Assembly (NCBI GenBank): GCA_003645695.1
Contig: QNBN01000004.1
Span: forward strand, 1 to 32,444
DNA from: Spirochaetota bacterium
Lineage (GTDB): Bacteria > Spirochaetota > B62-G9
Length of the DNA stretch: 32,444 nt
Direction of reading: 5' to 3'
The translations under genes were made by a program, and so were the position numbers. Within the stretch, counting starts at the first letter, position 1; every line of letters starts with the position of its first letter. The notes beneath the pieces are model-generated. The model worked only from the letters and a program-made list of their open reading frames with translations. It did no database searches and was not told the origin of the DNA. This document shows, piece by piece, positions 9,814 to 19,225 of this stretch.

Positions 9814-10068
9814 TTATTCCTTCTTCTCCGAATATTTACCTTTCGTTTTGCTTATGGCAATGATAAAAATAACAGTGGTAAGAGCAGATCCAATTGTCGC
9901 TTCCGTTATTGCAACATCAGGAGCAGCGAGAAAAACAAATATAATAGAAATACCTAAACTTATCACCGAACTTACTATCACTGCATTTAAGACATTTTTT
10001 ATAAAAATAATTCCAACGCCCGCAGCCAACATCATAATCACCAAAAAGAATAACATATATATCATCAT
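9814..10068 (-). CDS. mbxD: MbhD-like subunit (MrpA fragment, DUF4040-type)
   Basis: FVFLAAPDVAITEATIGSALTTVIFIIAI motif. Confidence 0.82.
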   Translation of the reverse strand: MMIYMLFFLVIMMLAAGVGIIFIKNVLNAVIVSSVISLGISIIFVFLAAPDVAITEATIGSALTTVIFIIAISKTKGKYSEKKE

Positions 10069-10394
10069 TTTACCTCTTTATCTGTATTATCCCTGCATTT
10101 ATCAACTACAGATTTTTTATATAATGAAATCCCAGCTTTATGGCTCGCCCTTGCTATCGTACTACTACTAATTGGATTTGAAAGTGCAATGAACACGATT
10201 AATATTAAACTTTTTAATAAGAAAGATGTATTAATAAATCCAACTCCCAAGATTAAAGACATCGCCCCTAATGTAGTAGCTTTTGTACCAGCTTGGAGCC
10301 TATTATAAACATCTGGCATTCGAATTATTCCAAGTGCACCAAGCATAAGAAAAGTCGCACCAATAATAATTAAGACATCACCAATAATAGCCAA
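10065..10394 (-). CDS. mbxC: MrpG-like subunit (MbxC)
   Basis: LGALGIIRMPDVYNRLQAGTKATTLG motif of MnhG/MrpG. Confidence 0.85.
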   Translation of the reverse strand: MAIIGDVLIIIGATFLMLGALGIIRMPDVYNRLQAGTKATTLGAMSLILGVGFINTSFLLKSLILIVFIALSNPISSSTIARASHKAGISLYKKSVVDKCRDNTDKEVK

Positions 10395-10646
10395 TTAAAT
10401 GCCTCCTTCCATATATCGTGCAACAGTAACAATTCCAACAAACCCTAACACAGCATAAACTATAGCTACATCCATATATATTAACCTATCAAAAAACACA
10501 GCCATAAAAACCAACAGTGCAGTAGTAATAGTGGCAAGCGTATCTGAAGCAAGTAATCTATCCGAGGACGTCGGACCGATAAGCAACCTTATAAACGATA
10601 AAAACACAGCAATCCCAATTAATATCAATGAGATATAATTAATCAC
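10395..10646 (-). CDS. mbxB: MrpF-like subunit (MbxB)
   Basis: RLLIGPTSSDRLLASDTLATITTALLV and YAVLGFVGIVTVARYMEGG motifs. Confidence 0.85.
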   Translation of the reverse strand: MINYISLILIGIAVFLSFIRLLIGPTSSDRLLASDTLATITTALLVFMAVFFDRLIYMDVAIVYAVLGFVGIVTVARYMEGGI

Positions 10647-11140
10647 TCAATTATCCCCTTTAAAATTTTTTCAAAACGCATACTTATCTTTTTTGTAGCT
10701 TCTTCAACATCCATACTTTTCACATCAATCCAATGAATAAAAAGTTCATCATCTTTAACATCTAAAGTTAGCGTTCCTGGAGTTAATGTAATTGAATTAG
10801 CTAAAATAAGCTTTGCGAGCCTACTTTTTAACTTTGTCTTAACAGAAACAATCCCAGGATTTATGGGCAACGCAGGATTAATAACTCTCAGGGCAACATC
10901 TATATTGGCTTTTATTAATTCTTTAATAAATACAAAAATATATATTACAAGTTTGAATAAAGATTTTGGTGTTATCTTAACATCAGCATATATATCACTA
11001 AATCTATAAAAAAGAAGAGATCCAATAAAAGATACCAAAAGGCCTAATATAAGATCATCACCTTGAATTGCAGATGTCAAAAAAATCCAAATAATCATTA
11101 AAAAAATAAAAGATAATATGAATCTCTTAATCTTTCTCAT
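10643..11140 (-). CDS. mbxA: MrpE-like subunit (MbxA)
   Basis: MrpE features: NSITLTPGTLTLDVKDDELFIHWID; first gene of operon. Confidence 0.85.
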   Translation of the reverse strand: MRKIKRFILSFIFLMIIWIFLTSAIQGDDLILGLLVSFIGSLLFYRFSDIYADVKITPKSLFKLVIYIFVFIKELIKANIDVALRVINPALPINPGIVSVKTKLKSRLAKLILANSITLTPGTLTLDVKDDELFIHWIDVKSMDVEEATKKISMRFEKILKGIIE

Positions 11141-11241
11141 ATTACAATCCTAATATTTAATTTCCACAAAAAGTATCCACTTCTACTTACTTTGATATGC
11201 TACATTGCTAAAATTGATAGCTTCTAAAAATATAAATAATG

Positions 11242-11265
11242 AAAATGTTAAATTCTTAACATTTT
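11242..11265. promoter_or_regulatory. Perfect 10-bp inverted repeat AAAATGTTAA-ATTC-TTAACATTTT; candidate operator or weak attenuator
   Basis: Exact inverted repeat read from sequence, between arsR stop (11278) and mbxA start (11140). Confidence 0.6.
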
Positions 11266-11277
11266 AAAACAAAGCAA

Positions 11278-11592
11278 TCACCTTTTTAAGCGTGTAGCTC
11301 TATCATCTATAATTTCACATAATATTTTTTTCATTAAATCATAGGCTTCAATAACTTTTGTATTAGAAATTGAATAATAGACTCGCTGTCCCTTCCTCCT
11401 ACTTTTAAGTACCCCTCTATCCTTCATTATTGCTAGATGCTGAGATAGGTTAGTTTTGCTAATATGGACTTTTTTTAAAATATCCGTAACACTCAACTCT
11501 CTATCTCGTAGGATATCTAGAATCTCTAACCTTTTCGGATTTGAAAAAATCCCACAAAGATGAGCATGTAATTCGTATGCATCATCTTTCAA
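11278..11592 (-). CDS. ArsR-family winged-helix regulator
   Basis: LCGIFSNPKRLEILDILRDRELSVTDILKKVHISKTNLSQHLAIMKDRGVLKSRRKGQRVYYSI; TTG start with AAAGGA upstream. Confidence 0.9.
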   Translation of the reverse strand: MKDDAYELHAHLCGIFSNPKRLEILDILRDRELSVTDILKKVHISKTNLSQHLAIMKDRGVLKSRRKGQRVYYSISNTKVIEAYDLMKKILCEIIDDRATRLKR

Positions 11593-11626
11593 TTCATTAA
11601 TCCTTTAATTTAGAATTTCATGAACT

Positions 11627-11655
11627 ATTTTAAAAAAAATAAAGCTTCAAGTCAA
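11627..11655 (-). promoter_or_regulatory. Putative sigma70-type promoter for arsR (TTGACT-17-TAAAAT)
   Basis: Minus-strand -35 TTGACT (11655-11650), 17-nt spacer, -10 TAAAAT (11632-11627). Confidence 0.6.
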
Positions 11656-11691
11656 GAAAAATATTGTTAAAATTTTATTATAATTATAGTT

Positions 11692-12813
11692 TTATTCAAA
11701 TAATTTAAGATAACATCTCCGTCTTTTATGCTGCCTTGATTCAAAATACTTCCAATGAGCTCTCACTAAAAGATTATTTTCTAACTCATTATTCGTTTCT
11801 ACAAGCTTTATTCCATTTTGAATACAGGTTTTTGTAAGTTCTACCATCATAAGTGCATCCACACCTTTTACCTGATAATCCCTTCTTACAGCACCAAGAT
11901 AAAGATCAAGATACTCGTTATGCTTTAATGCTTTTAATAGATGGACAAATCCAAAGGGAAATAACTTACCTTTTGCCTTTTGAAGAGCTCTTGATAAAGA
12001 AGGCATTCCAATAACAAATCCAACCACTTCATCTTTTTCATTCAAAACTACTTTAACATAATCAGGAACTATATTTGGAAAATATTGTTTAATATAAAAA
12101 TTTACCTGTTTTTCAGGCAATGGTGTAAAACTGTAAAGATTTTGATATGTTACGTCAATTAGGTCAAAGATATCATGACCGTATTTTAAAAGGTCCTTAG
12201 GCTTCTTTGCTTTTAAAACCCTAATATTATACTTTTTAACCACAATATCATATATACGTGCCGCTTTTTCCGGTATTTTATCAGGAACTTTAACCTCATA
12301 TTCAACCCAATCAGCATCTTTTTTATAACCCATGGCTTCAATATGCTTGGGATAATATGGATAATTATATATATCAGGAAGAGTACTCAATTCTTCAAAT
12401 CCTTCAACAAGCATTCCTTCAGGATCAAAATCTGTAAAGCCCAAAGGGCCATGAACCCCCACCATTCCATTCGACTTTGCCCAGCTTTCTACCCTATCTA
12501 TCAATGCTCTAGAAACTTCTTCATCATCTATAAAATCTATCCAGCCGAAACGGGCATACTTATTCTTCCACTTTTTTATATAAATATCGTTGATAATACC
12601 AGCAATCCTGCCAACCGGTTTTCCATCTTTGTATGCCATCCAGTATTTAACCTTACAAAAGTCAAAAGCAGGATTAATATCCCATCTTAATGTCTTAACT
12701 TCATCTGGAATATAAGGAGGTACCCAATAGGGATTATCCCTGTAAAGTTTAAATGGAAACATTATAAACTTTTTTAATTCTCTTTTTGTCCTTATTTCTT
12801 TAATTTCAATCAT
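11692..12813 (-). CDS. GNAT-superfamily-like acetyltransferase, function unknown
   Basis: WMAYKDGKPVGRIAGIIND and NEKDEVVGFVIGMPSLSRAL GNAT-like strands; start set at ATG 12813 preceded by GGTGGG. Confidence 0.65.
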   Translation of the reverse strand: MIEIKEIRTKRELKKFIMFPFKLYRDNPYWVPPYIPDEVKTLRWDINPAFDFCKVKYWMAYKDGKPVGRIAGIINDIYIKKWKNKYARFGWIDFIDDEEVSRALIDRVESWAKSNGMVGVHGPLGFTDFDPEGMLVEGFEELSTLPDIYNYPYYPKHIEAMGYKKDADWVEYEVKVPDKIPEKAARIYDIVVKKYNIRVLKAKKPKDLLKYGHDIFDLIDVTYQNLYSFTPLPEKQVNFYIKQYFPNIVPDYVKVVLNEKDEVVGFVIGMPSLSRALQKAKGKLFPFGFVHLLKALKHNEYLDLYLGAVRRDYQVKGVDALMMVELTKTCIQNGIKLVETNNELENNLLVRAHWKYFESRQHKRRRCYLKLFE

Positions 12814-12906
12814 TTTCCCACCCAACTCAAAAAATTTTAATTAAAGTTAATAAAATGAATAACTTAAATCCATTATTTTATTAAATAAAAAACCTATACA
12901 TTACTA

Positions 12907-15177
12907 TTAAAGTATATTTCCCAGAATATTGTGAATTCTCGAAGTAGCTCGCACAAGCACAACAGGTTTATCAATTATATCGATATACTTTTTGGATAAA
13001 AAATCCCAGGATTTATTTTGTCTTCTAATAAGTCCTAATATTACAAGGCCATACCACCCCGATTTTCCTATAATTATTGTATTTAGATTTTTCTTATCAC
13101 TCTCTTCTAACACATTCATTTTAAACTTTAAATTTTTTTTCCTTATTAGACTATCCAATTCATTATTAACTGTTCTTAACCTATTAATCTCAAAGTCTCT
13201 TCGGTTTTTTTCAAAATATACAATATCTATATCAGCCCGGTTTTCAGCAAGGATGGAAGCAATTTCAATAGAGAGGTGGAAATTACCTCCATCCCCTGGA
13301 ATAACCAATAATTTCCTGTATTTATAGTCAGATACATTCTTAAAAATCAGCGTATTAACGGGAGCTTTTTCTATAACTGTATCAACTGTATTCCCAAATC
13401 CCCAACCATGATGACTAATATTTCCAGGATATCCAATAATCAATAAATCTATTTTTTTTTCTTTTACAGCATTTATTATACCTCTGCTAATACTTCTACA
13501 ATACCTTATAGTTGAACTTACCGGCAAAACAGGAGTTAAATAAAGCATTACCTCTATTATTGCCTCTTTACCTTTCAGCAAATATAGATGAGCATCAGAC
13601 AATGGTACCTGATCTGGAACCTGAACCATATGTAGAAGTTCAACATGGGCATTTTTTGAACTACATATCTTATAAGTTGCCCTTACCATGGGTATAGCAC
13701 TGTCAGGATTGGAAAGAGCCACCATTATTTTGTATTTTCCCTCCTCTATTGGCACTGCTTCACTCTCTTCTAAAATCTGAATATCATGAGGTGAAGGTTT
13801 TGCATGTGCTTTTGCATAAACTTGAAATAGAAAAAAACCTATTAGTATCCATAATGGGGCTATTATCCACGCAATAAGGCTCATGTGAATAAGCCATACT
13901 GACAATGTAAGCTGCATTATAATTGCAATTATAGGAAATAGCGGGAAAAGCGGCATTACATATCCGTAAATTAACTCATCACTAAGATTCCACCTTATTT
14001 TGATTACGCATATATTAACCAGTAAGAACAAAAACAAAAACATTATGCTGGCGGATGATGCTATGTGAACGGTGGGTAAAAATAGAGCTATAAGCACAAT
14101 AATAGTCCCTGTAGAAGCAATTGCTATATATGGAGTTTTAGTTTTTTCAGAAATTTTTGAAAAAAATGGCGGAAGCATATTATCCCGACCGAGCGCGTAA
14201 GCAACTCTTGAAGCTGAATAAATTGTTGCATTAAGAGCAGATGTAGAAGCAAAAATTACAGCCATTGTTAATAGGATATTACCCATTGGTAGTAAATGAG
14301 AAACTGCTTCACCAAAACCTCGTTCCCTGTGACTGCCAATCCACTTCCATATGGGTTCAGTAACGCCTGGCATTCCAGGTTTTACTGAAACAATTGAGGC
14401 AAAAGTAACCATGATATAGGTTATAGTAACTATAAAAACAGATAACAACATTGCCTTAGGCAGATTTTGCCTAGGCCTAATTGTTTCATCACCAGCCTGA
14501 GATATAACCTCAAATCCTTCAAACGCTACATAGGTAAACCCCATGGTAACCAGAATTTTTGTCCAGCCATTGGGCATAAAAGGTTTAAAATTACTAAATC
14601 TGACAGGATCTGTTATTGCTACTACTACACCTGTTACTCCAATAGCAATCATAAACAGGGTTTGACCCATTGTAAAAAATGCTCCAAACTTACCAGTTTC
14701 CTGAGCTCCTTTAAAATTAATGTACAAAAAAACTCCTGCAATAATAACAGAAACAATCTTTACAGAAAATTCCATTGAAAAAGGTACCCATGATAAAAGG
14801 CCAATCCCTTCAAAATACCTCAATGTATAAATTGAGAATGTATGTGCATACACACTTCCTGCTACTGAAGATGCAAACCACTCCATCCAGCCAGCAATAA
14901 AACTAGTTCCTTTTCCAAAACCAATTCGTGCGAAATTATAAGCACCACCTGCTCGTGGTATCGCCGAACTAAGTTCTGCATAGGACATTGCAGTAAACAT
15001 TGCAATCAATCCATTTAAAGCAAATGTTAAAACAGCTCCCCCAGGACCGACAATATTGATTGAATTACCTATGCCAAGAAATACACCAGCCCCAATCATC
15101 ATCCCAAGACCCATCATTGTAATATGAAAGAGGTTTAGCTCTCTCGAAAGCTCTGATTTAATTACCGGATCTTCCAT
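12907..15177 (-). CDS. APC-superfamily amino acid permease with C-terminal UspA-like domain(s)
   Basis: MMGLGMMIGAGVFLGIGNSINIVGPGGAVLTFALNG and YAELSSAIPRAGGAYNFAR motifs; soluble tail KYKIMVALSNPDSAIPMVRATYKI...DLLIIGYPGN resembles UspA. Confidence 0.88.
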   Translation of the reverse strand: MEDPVIKSELSRELNLFHITMMGLGMMIGAGVFLGIGNSINIVGPGGAVLTFALNGLIAMFTAMSYAELSSAIPRAGGAYNFARIGFGKGTSFIAGWMEWFASSVAGSVYAHTFSIYTLRYFEGIGLLSWVPFSMEFSVKIVSVIIAGVFLYINFKGAQETGKFGAFFTMGQTLFMIAIGVTGVVVAITDPVRFSNFKPFMPNGWTKILVTMGFTYVAFEGFEVISQAGDETIRPRQNLPKAMLLSVFIVTITYIMVTFASIVSVKPGMPGVTEPIWKWIGSHRERGFGEAVSHLLPMGNILLTMAVIFASTSALNATIYSASRVAYALGRDNMLPPFFSKISEKTKTPYIAIASTGTIIVLIALFLPTVHIASSASIMFLFLFLLVNICVIKIRWNLSDELIYGYVMPLFPLFPIIAIIMQLTLSVWLIHMSLIAWIIAPLWILIGFFLFQVYAKAHAKPSPHDIQILEESEAVPIEEGKYKIMVALSNPDSAIPMVRATYKICSSKNAHVELLHMVQVPDQVPLSDAHLYLLKGKEAIIEVMLYLTPVLPVSSTIRYCRSISRGIINAVKEKKIDLLIIGYPGNISHHGWGFGNTVDTVIEKAPVNTLIFKNVSDYKYRKLLVIPGDGGNFHLSIEIASILAENRADIDIVYFEKNRRDFEINRLRTVNNELDSLIRKKNLKFKMNVLEESDKKNLNTIIIGKSGWYGLVILGLIRRQNKSWDFLSKKYIDIIDKPVVLVRATSRIHNILGNIL

Positions 15178-15337
15178 TACGTTTTCCCTTTATTTTCTTC
15201 TCTTTAATAATTTCGCGAAGTGTTTTATTGGTCTTGTTCAATTTATTTATTGAGTGAATACTCCATACTAACAGGGTAGTAAGTATAAAAATAACTACCA
15301 GTATAGCAAAAATTCCTATTAATGTATGAATATCCAT
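15158..15337 (-). CDS. Small single-TM membrane protein (59 aa), not in the supplied ORF list
   Basis: Own translation: MDIHTLIGIFAILVVIFILTTLLVWSIHSINKLNKTNKTLREIIKEKKIKGKRNGRSGN*; AAGGAT RBS; 8 nt after rdgB stop; overlaps start of the APC gene by 20 nt. Confidence 0.72.
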   Translation of the reverse strand: MDIHTLIGIFAILVVIFILTTLLVWSIHSINKLNKTNKTLREIIKEKKIKGKRNGRSGN

Positions 15338-15345
15338 ATTTATCC

Positions 15346-15960
15346 TTACTTTTCATTAAAATATTCTATTACATGATCCTTCAACCTGTGAAAGGCCTGA
15401 CCTCGATGGCTTATCCTATTTTTTTCTTTTGATGATAGCTCTGCCATTGTTTTTTTAAATTCCGGAAGATAAAATATGGGGTCATACCCAAAGCCATTAA
15501 TTCCAACAGGATTGTGTGTTATGTATCCTTCGACCTCACCAGTCTCCACTGCATATCTGTCCCTGTCATAATAAAAAACAGCCACACATACAAATCTTGC
15601 CTTTCTCTCAATGTCTGGAACCTTCGAAAGTTCGCTTAAAAGCAGTTCATTATTCTCTCGATCTGTGGCATATTCACCAGCATACCTGGCCGAATAAACA
15701 CCTGGACGTCCATTTAATACATCCACTTCCAGGCCAGAATCATCCGCTATAACCGGTATTCCATATCTATCAAAAACTGACGTAGCTTTTATGAGAGCAT
15801 TTTCTTCGAAACTCTTGCCATACTCTACAATTTCATCTTTGAAATCTAAATCATTTAAATCAAGATATCTGACAGAATCCACCTTTAAAATTTCCTTAAT
15901 TTCTCTGGATTTACCTCTATTCTTTGTAGCAATAATTACAATTTTATTCGATATAGACAT
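15346..15960 (-). CDS. rdgB: RdgB/HAM1-family XTP/dITP diphosphatase
   Basis: IIATKNRGKSREIKEIL, SFEENALIKA, VIADDSGLEVDVLNGRPGVYSARYAG, GFGYDPIFYLPEFKKTMAEL. Confidence 0.95.
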   Translation of the reverse strand: MSISNKIVIIATKNRGKSREIKEILKVDSVRYLDLNDLDFKDEIVEYGKSFEENALIKATSVFDRYGIPVIADDSGLEVDVLNGRPGVYSARYAGEYATDRENNELLLSELSKVPDIERKARFVCVAVFYYDRDRYAVETGEVEGYITHNPVGINGFGYDPIFYLPEFKKTMAELSSKEKNRISHRGQAFHRLKDHVIEYFNEK

Positions 15961-17350
15961 CCGATTCTATCCTTATATCAGTATTGATCTTTTCCAAAAA
16001 ATCCTCTTCAAATGCAGCAAATAAAGGAGATACTTCAAGCTTATATTTAGGCAGACCCCCTTCCATTGGAACAGGTATACCTGCATCTTCAAACCACCTT
16101 GCAAAAAGTTTAAGTTGATCCCTAAGAACAGTTTCTGGAGAATCCTTTCCGCTTTTATTCTTAAGCGGTGAAAACTCCTCCTCCCTCTTTACCTCCATAA
16201 TAATTGTACGGGTCACATCCCTCAATGCATCAAAAATGAAAGTTTCAAACTTGTATCCATTTGGAGCCTCCGGTTCGATCCTCTGGCCTTTTTCATCAAT
16301 AAAAGGAATTTTTTTATGAGCAAGATGAAATGGCAACTTTAATCCGGTTACATTCTCATTCCTTGCAAAATCAACATTTAACATATGGATTGCTATATTG
16401 CCCGCAGTAAACATTGGTGCATTATCTCCCATAGACTCCTTTATCTGATCAATTTCTATATATTCAATCACCACAACCTTTCCATCTTTAACAAGAAACA
16501 CACCAATTTTTTCATCTGGATCATCCTTATATACACATTTGGAGGACATCTCACACTTATTCTCAATATGATAGCCTATAAAAACAGGATCACATACCTT
16601 TACCATAACATTGTCCACCTGAAAATAGAATATCTCTTTGATACCCAGCTGATCAAACCAGTCATAAATGCCTGCTTTTCTCATAGCAGAAAATATACCA
16701 CCATGACCATTAGGACTCATAAATAGCCTGTATTTTTCCTTAAGAATCAGTTTACCATAATGATCAATTGCCGGATTCATTCCCTGAATAATAAATCTAA
16801 CCATTTCTGGATTTAGACCAAAAAAACCATTATTTTCAAAAAATTTAACAGTTTGTTCATTGTTTGTTTCACTTGTCATAATCACCCATGGGATAGAGAC
16901 ATTATACTTGTTCTGTACAAATCTTATTTTTTCTGCATGAACCTGAAAAAGACTTTTTTTCTTTATAGGGGTTACAGGGAACGCTCCCTTCGGAATGTTC
17001 AAACCTAACCTTGAACTCTGTCCACCTGCTGCAGTAAATACCGCCAGGGATGCTGTTCGAATGAAGTCTTCACCAATCTTTTTTGCCCTTTTTTCCCGTT
17101 TATAATCCTGAGGTGATTTTGGTATTTCTATTATTTCAGGGGTACCAACGTTACCTATTTTAGTTTTTTTTCTAAGAGAAACTTGAAAAACTTTTTCCAG
17201 CAATTCAAAATCGCACTGTTTAAGATCTTCAATCAGAAGATCCTTTTCTTTATCCGAAAGCTCATCCCAGAATCGGAAAACATGCCCCTGCCCTGCATCA
17301 TAAACTTTCTCAATAATACTCTGCTCAACACTGTTTCGCCCTTTTACCAT
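15944..17350 (-). CDS. UDPGP-family uridylyltransferase (UDP-sugar/UDP-GlcNAc pyrophosphorylase-like)
   Basis: FTAAGGQSSRLGLNIPKGAFPVTPIKKKSLFQVHAEKI; MTSETNNEQT; FQVDNVMVKVCDPVFIGYH. Confidence 0.88.
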   Translation of the reverse strand: MVKGRNSVEQSIIEKVYDAGQGHVFRFWDELSDKEKDLLIEDLKQCDFELLEKVFQVSLRKKTKIGNVGTPEIIEIPKSPQDYKREKRAKKIGEDFIRTASLAVFTAAGGQSSRLGLNIPKGAFPVTPIKKKSLFQVHAEKIRFVQNKYNVSIPWVIMTSETNNEQTVKFFENNGFFGLNPEMVRFIIQGMNPAIDHYGKLILKEKYRLFMSPNGHGGIFSAMRKAGIYDWFDQLGIKEIFYFQVDNVMVKVCDPVFIGYHIENKCEMSSKCVYKDDPDEKIGVFLVKDGKVVVIEYIEIDQIKESMGDNAPMFTAGNIAIHMLNVDFARNENVTGLKLPFHLAHKKIPFIDEKGQRIEPEAPNGYKFETFIFDALRDVTRTIIMEVKREEEFSPLKNKSGKDSPETVLRDQLKLFARWFEDAGIPVPMEGGLPKYKLEVSPLFAAFEEDFLEKINTDIRIESDVYIE

Positions 17351-17400
17351 ACATTACTCCCCCAAAATTGAAATAAAATTATACCAAAGTTATTCGTATA

Positions 17401-18771
17401 TTACAACTGAGAGTTTATCAATTCTTTAAACTTTTTACCCCTATCAAACTCATTTTGAAACATTTCAAAACTTGCAAATGCAGGGGAAAATAAAAGAATC
17501 ATTCCGGGGCTTGAAAGCGATAATGCCATTTGAACGGCTTTTTCAAGATTGTTGTATACATGAAACTTTCTGGCTAGACCTTCATCAATTAACCTTTTAG
17601 TACCACTTCCTTCGAGAAGAATCAGGTTTACAATTTCCGAATTGTTGTTTAACTTATTTATGAGTCTTTTCAAAGGCAATTTCTTATCAGTACCACCCAT
17701 AAGAAGGGTTATATTTTTTCCTCTAAAACTCTCTAGAGCGCTTATTAAAGCTTCAGGGGTTGTTGAAGCGGAGTCATTATAAACATCAACTCCATTTATA
17801 CTACATATATACTCAAGCCTGTGTTCCAGACCATTAAAGTTGGATACTGCTTCGTTAATTAATTTTGAATCAATGCTTAATGCCAAACCCATTGCTACAG
17901 ATGCAGATATATTAAGAAGATTATGAATTCCCTTTAATTTTATATCAGATTTTTCAATTATCTTTTTTACACCATTTTCATCCTTGAAATAGATTGTTGT
18001 TTCATCAAAATATATTCCATACCCTTTAAAATCCTTTTTCATTCCAAAACTATAGAGTTTTACCCCTTTATTAGGTTTAACCATTTTATAAATCCTGTTT
18101 TCCCTATTCAGTACCAGTATATCTCCAGGATGCTGAAACTGATAAATTAGCTTTTTATCTTCGAAATAAGATTTCATATCTCTGTAATAATTCAGATGGT
18201 CTTCATAAAGGTTTGTAATAATAGCATATGGAGGACTGTATTTCTTTTTTTTTATTCCTCCTAATTGAAAACTGGATAGCTCCAGGACAACCCAGCCGTC
18301 TTTTTTTATACTATCAATAATCTCAAACACAGAGATCGTTATATTACCTGCCAATGATACGTTCCTATACCTTTTTTTAAGGATTTCATAGATTAAGGAA
18401 GTGGTTGTAGACTTACCCCTGGTTCCTGTAACAGCAACAATGTTATTAGTTCTGCTTCTTATAGTATCAAAAAAAATTCCAATATCTGTATCCACAGGTT
18501 TTGATAGTTTTTCAGCATATTTTATAAAAGGGGAATCCCAGGGAACAGCTGGATTTTTAATGATAAGATCTGACTGTTCAATATCTCTATAGTCGTGTTT
18601 GCCTAGAGTTAATCTGAGTTTCTCTGTATGAGTCAATTTTTCGAGGCTAATTTTTAGCTCTTTTTCAATCTTTAGATCCGTAATGGTTACACTATCTCCC
18701 CTTTTAAGAAAATAGTTTGCCACTCCTACTCCCCCACCATGTAATCCCAATCCAAAAATTAGAACGTTCAT
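17401..18771 (-). CDS. murD: UDP-N-acetylmuramoylalanine--D-glutamate ligase
   Basis: VAVTGTRGKSTTTSLIYEIL, NLYEDHLNYYRDMKSYFEDK, GLEHRLEYICSINGVDVYNDSASTTPEALISAL, LLMGGTDKKL. Confidence 0.95.
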   Translation of the reverse strand: MNVLIFGLGLHGGGVGVANYFLKRGDSVTITDLKIEKELKISLEKLTHTEKLRLTLGKHDYRDIEQSDLIIKNPAVPWDSPFIKYAEKLSKPVDTDIGIFFDTIRSRTNNIVAVTGTRGKSTTTSLIYEILKKRYRNVSLAGNITISVFEIIDSIKKDGWVVLELSSFQLGGIKKKKYSPPYAIITNLYEDHLNYYRDMKSYFEDKKLIYQFQHPGDILVLNRENRIYKMVKPNKGVKLYSFGMKKDFKGYGIYFDETTIYFKDENGVKKIIEKSDIKLKGIHNLLNISASVAMGLALSIDSKLINEAVSNFNGLEHRLEYICSINGVDVYNDSASTTPEALISALESFRGKNITLLMGGTDKKLPLKRLINKLNNNSEIVNLILLEGSGTKRLIDEGLARKFHVYNNLEKAVQMALSLSSPGMILLFSPAFASFEMFQNEFDRGKKFKELINSQL

Positions 18772-18869
18772 AATAGAAGACTCTCTTTTTCTTATTTAAC
18801 TGATATTCTAATAGCTTGATCAATTGAATTATGGTTTTACATTTATCTGATAGCAAAACAACAGATAAA

Positions 18870-18895
18870 AAATAAAACCCCCTTTTCAGGGGGTT
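18870..18895 (-). terminator. Rho-independent terminator of rpsU
   Basis: Minus strand AACCCCC-TGAAAA-GGGGGTT followed by TTATTTTTTA, just downstream of the rpsU stop. Confidence 0.85.
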
Positions 18896-18910
18896 ATTTT
18901 AAATAAAGAA

Positions 18911-19126
18911 TTAATATCTTTTATTCATTCTTATCTGCAGTTTTCTGAGTTTCTTTAACCTTCGCCTTTCTGCTGCCTTCTTCTTATTTTTCCTCTGAGT
19001 TGCGGGTTTTTCATAATAAGCCCTTTTCTTCCATTCTCTGAGGATTCCATCTCTTTCACACTCCCTTTTAAATCTCTTAAGGGCCCTATCGATACTCTCT
19101 CCCTCTTCTACTCTTACCATTGCCAA
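18911..19126 (-). CDS. rpsU: 30S ribosomal protein S21
   Basis: MVRVEEGESIDRALKRFKRECERDGILREWKKRAYYEKPATQRKNKKKAAERRR. Confidence 0.95.
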   Translation of the reverse strand: MAMVRVEEGESIDRALKRFKRECERDGILREWKKRAYYEKPATQRKNKKKAAERRRLKKLRKLQIRMNKRY

Positions 19127-19183
19127 TCTTCTTCACCCCCTCTCTTTGCAGCCTCTACATCTTATCGATATTACAATTTACTA

Positions 19184-19225
19184 ATTATATGAACTGTCAT
19201 TGGTATTTAATACATAAATGCCAAT
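19184..19225 (-). promoter_or_regulatory. Putative rpsU promoter (-10 TATAAT) with an upstream 11-bp inverted repeat
   Basis: Minus TATAAT at 19189-19184; ATTGGTATTTA (19199-19209) / TAAATGCCAAT (19215-19225) is 10/11 complementary and covers the expected -35 position. Confidence 0.4.
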
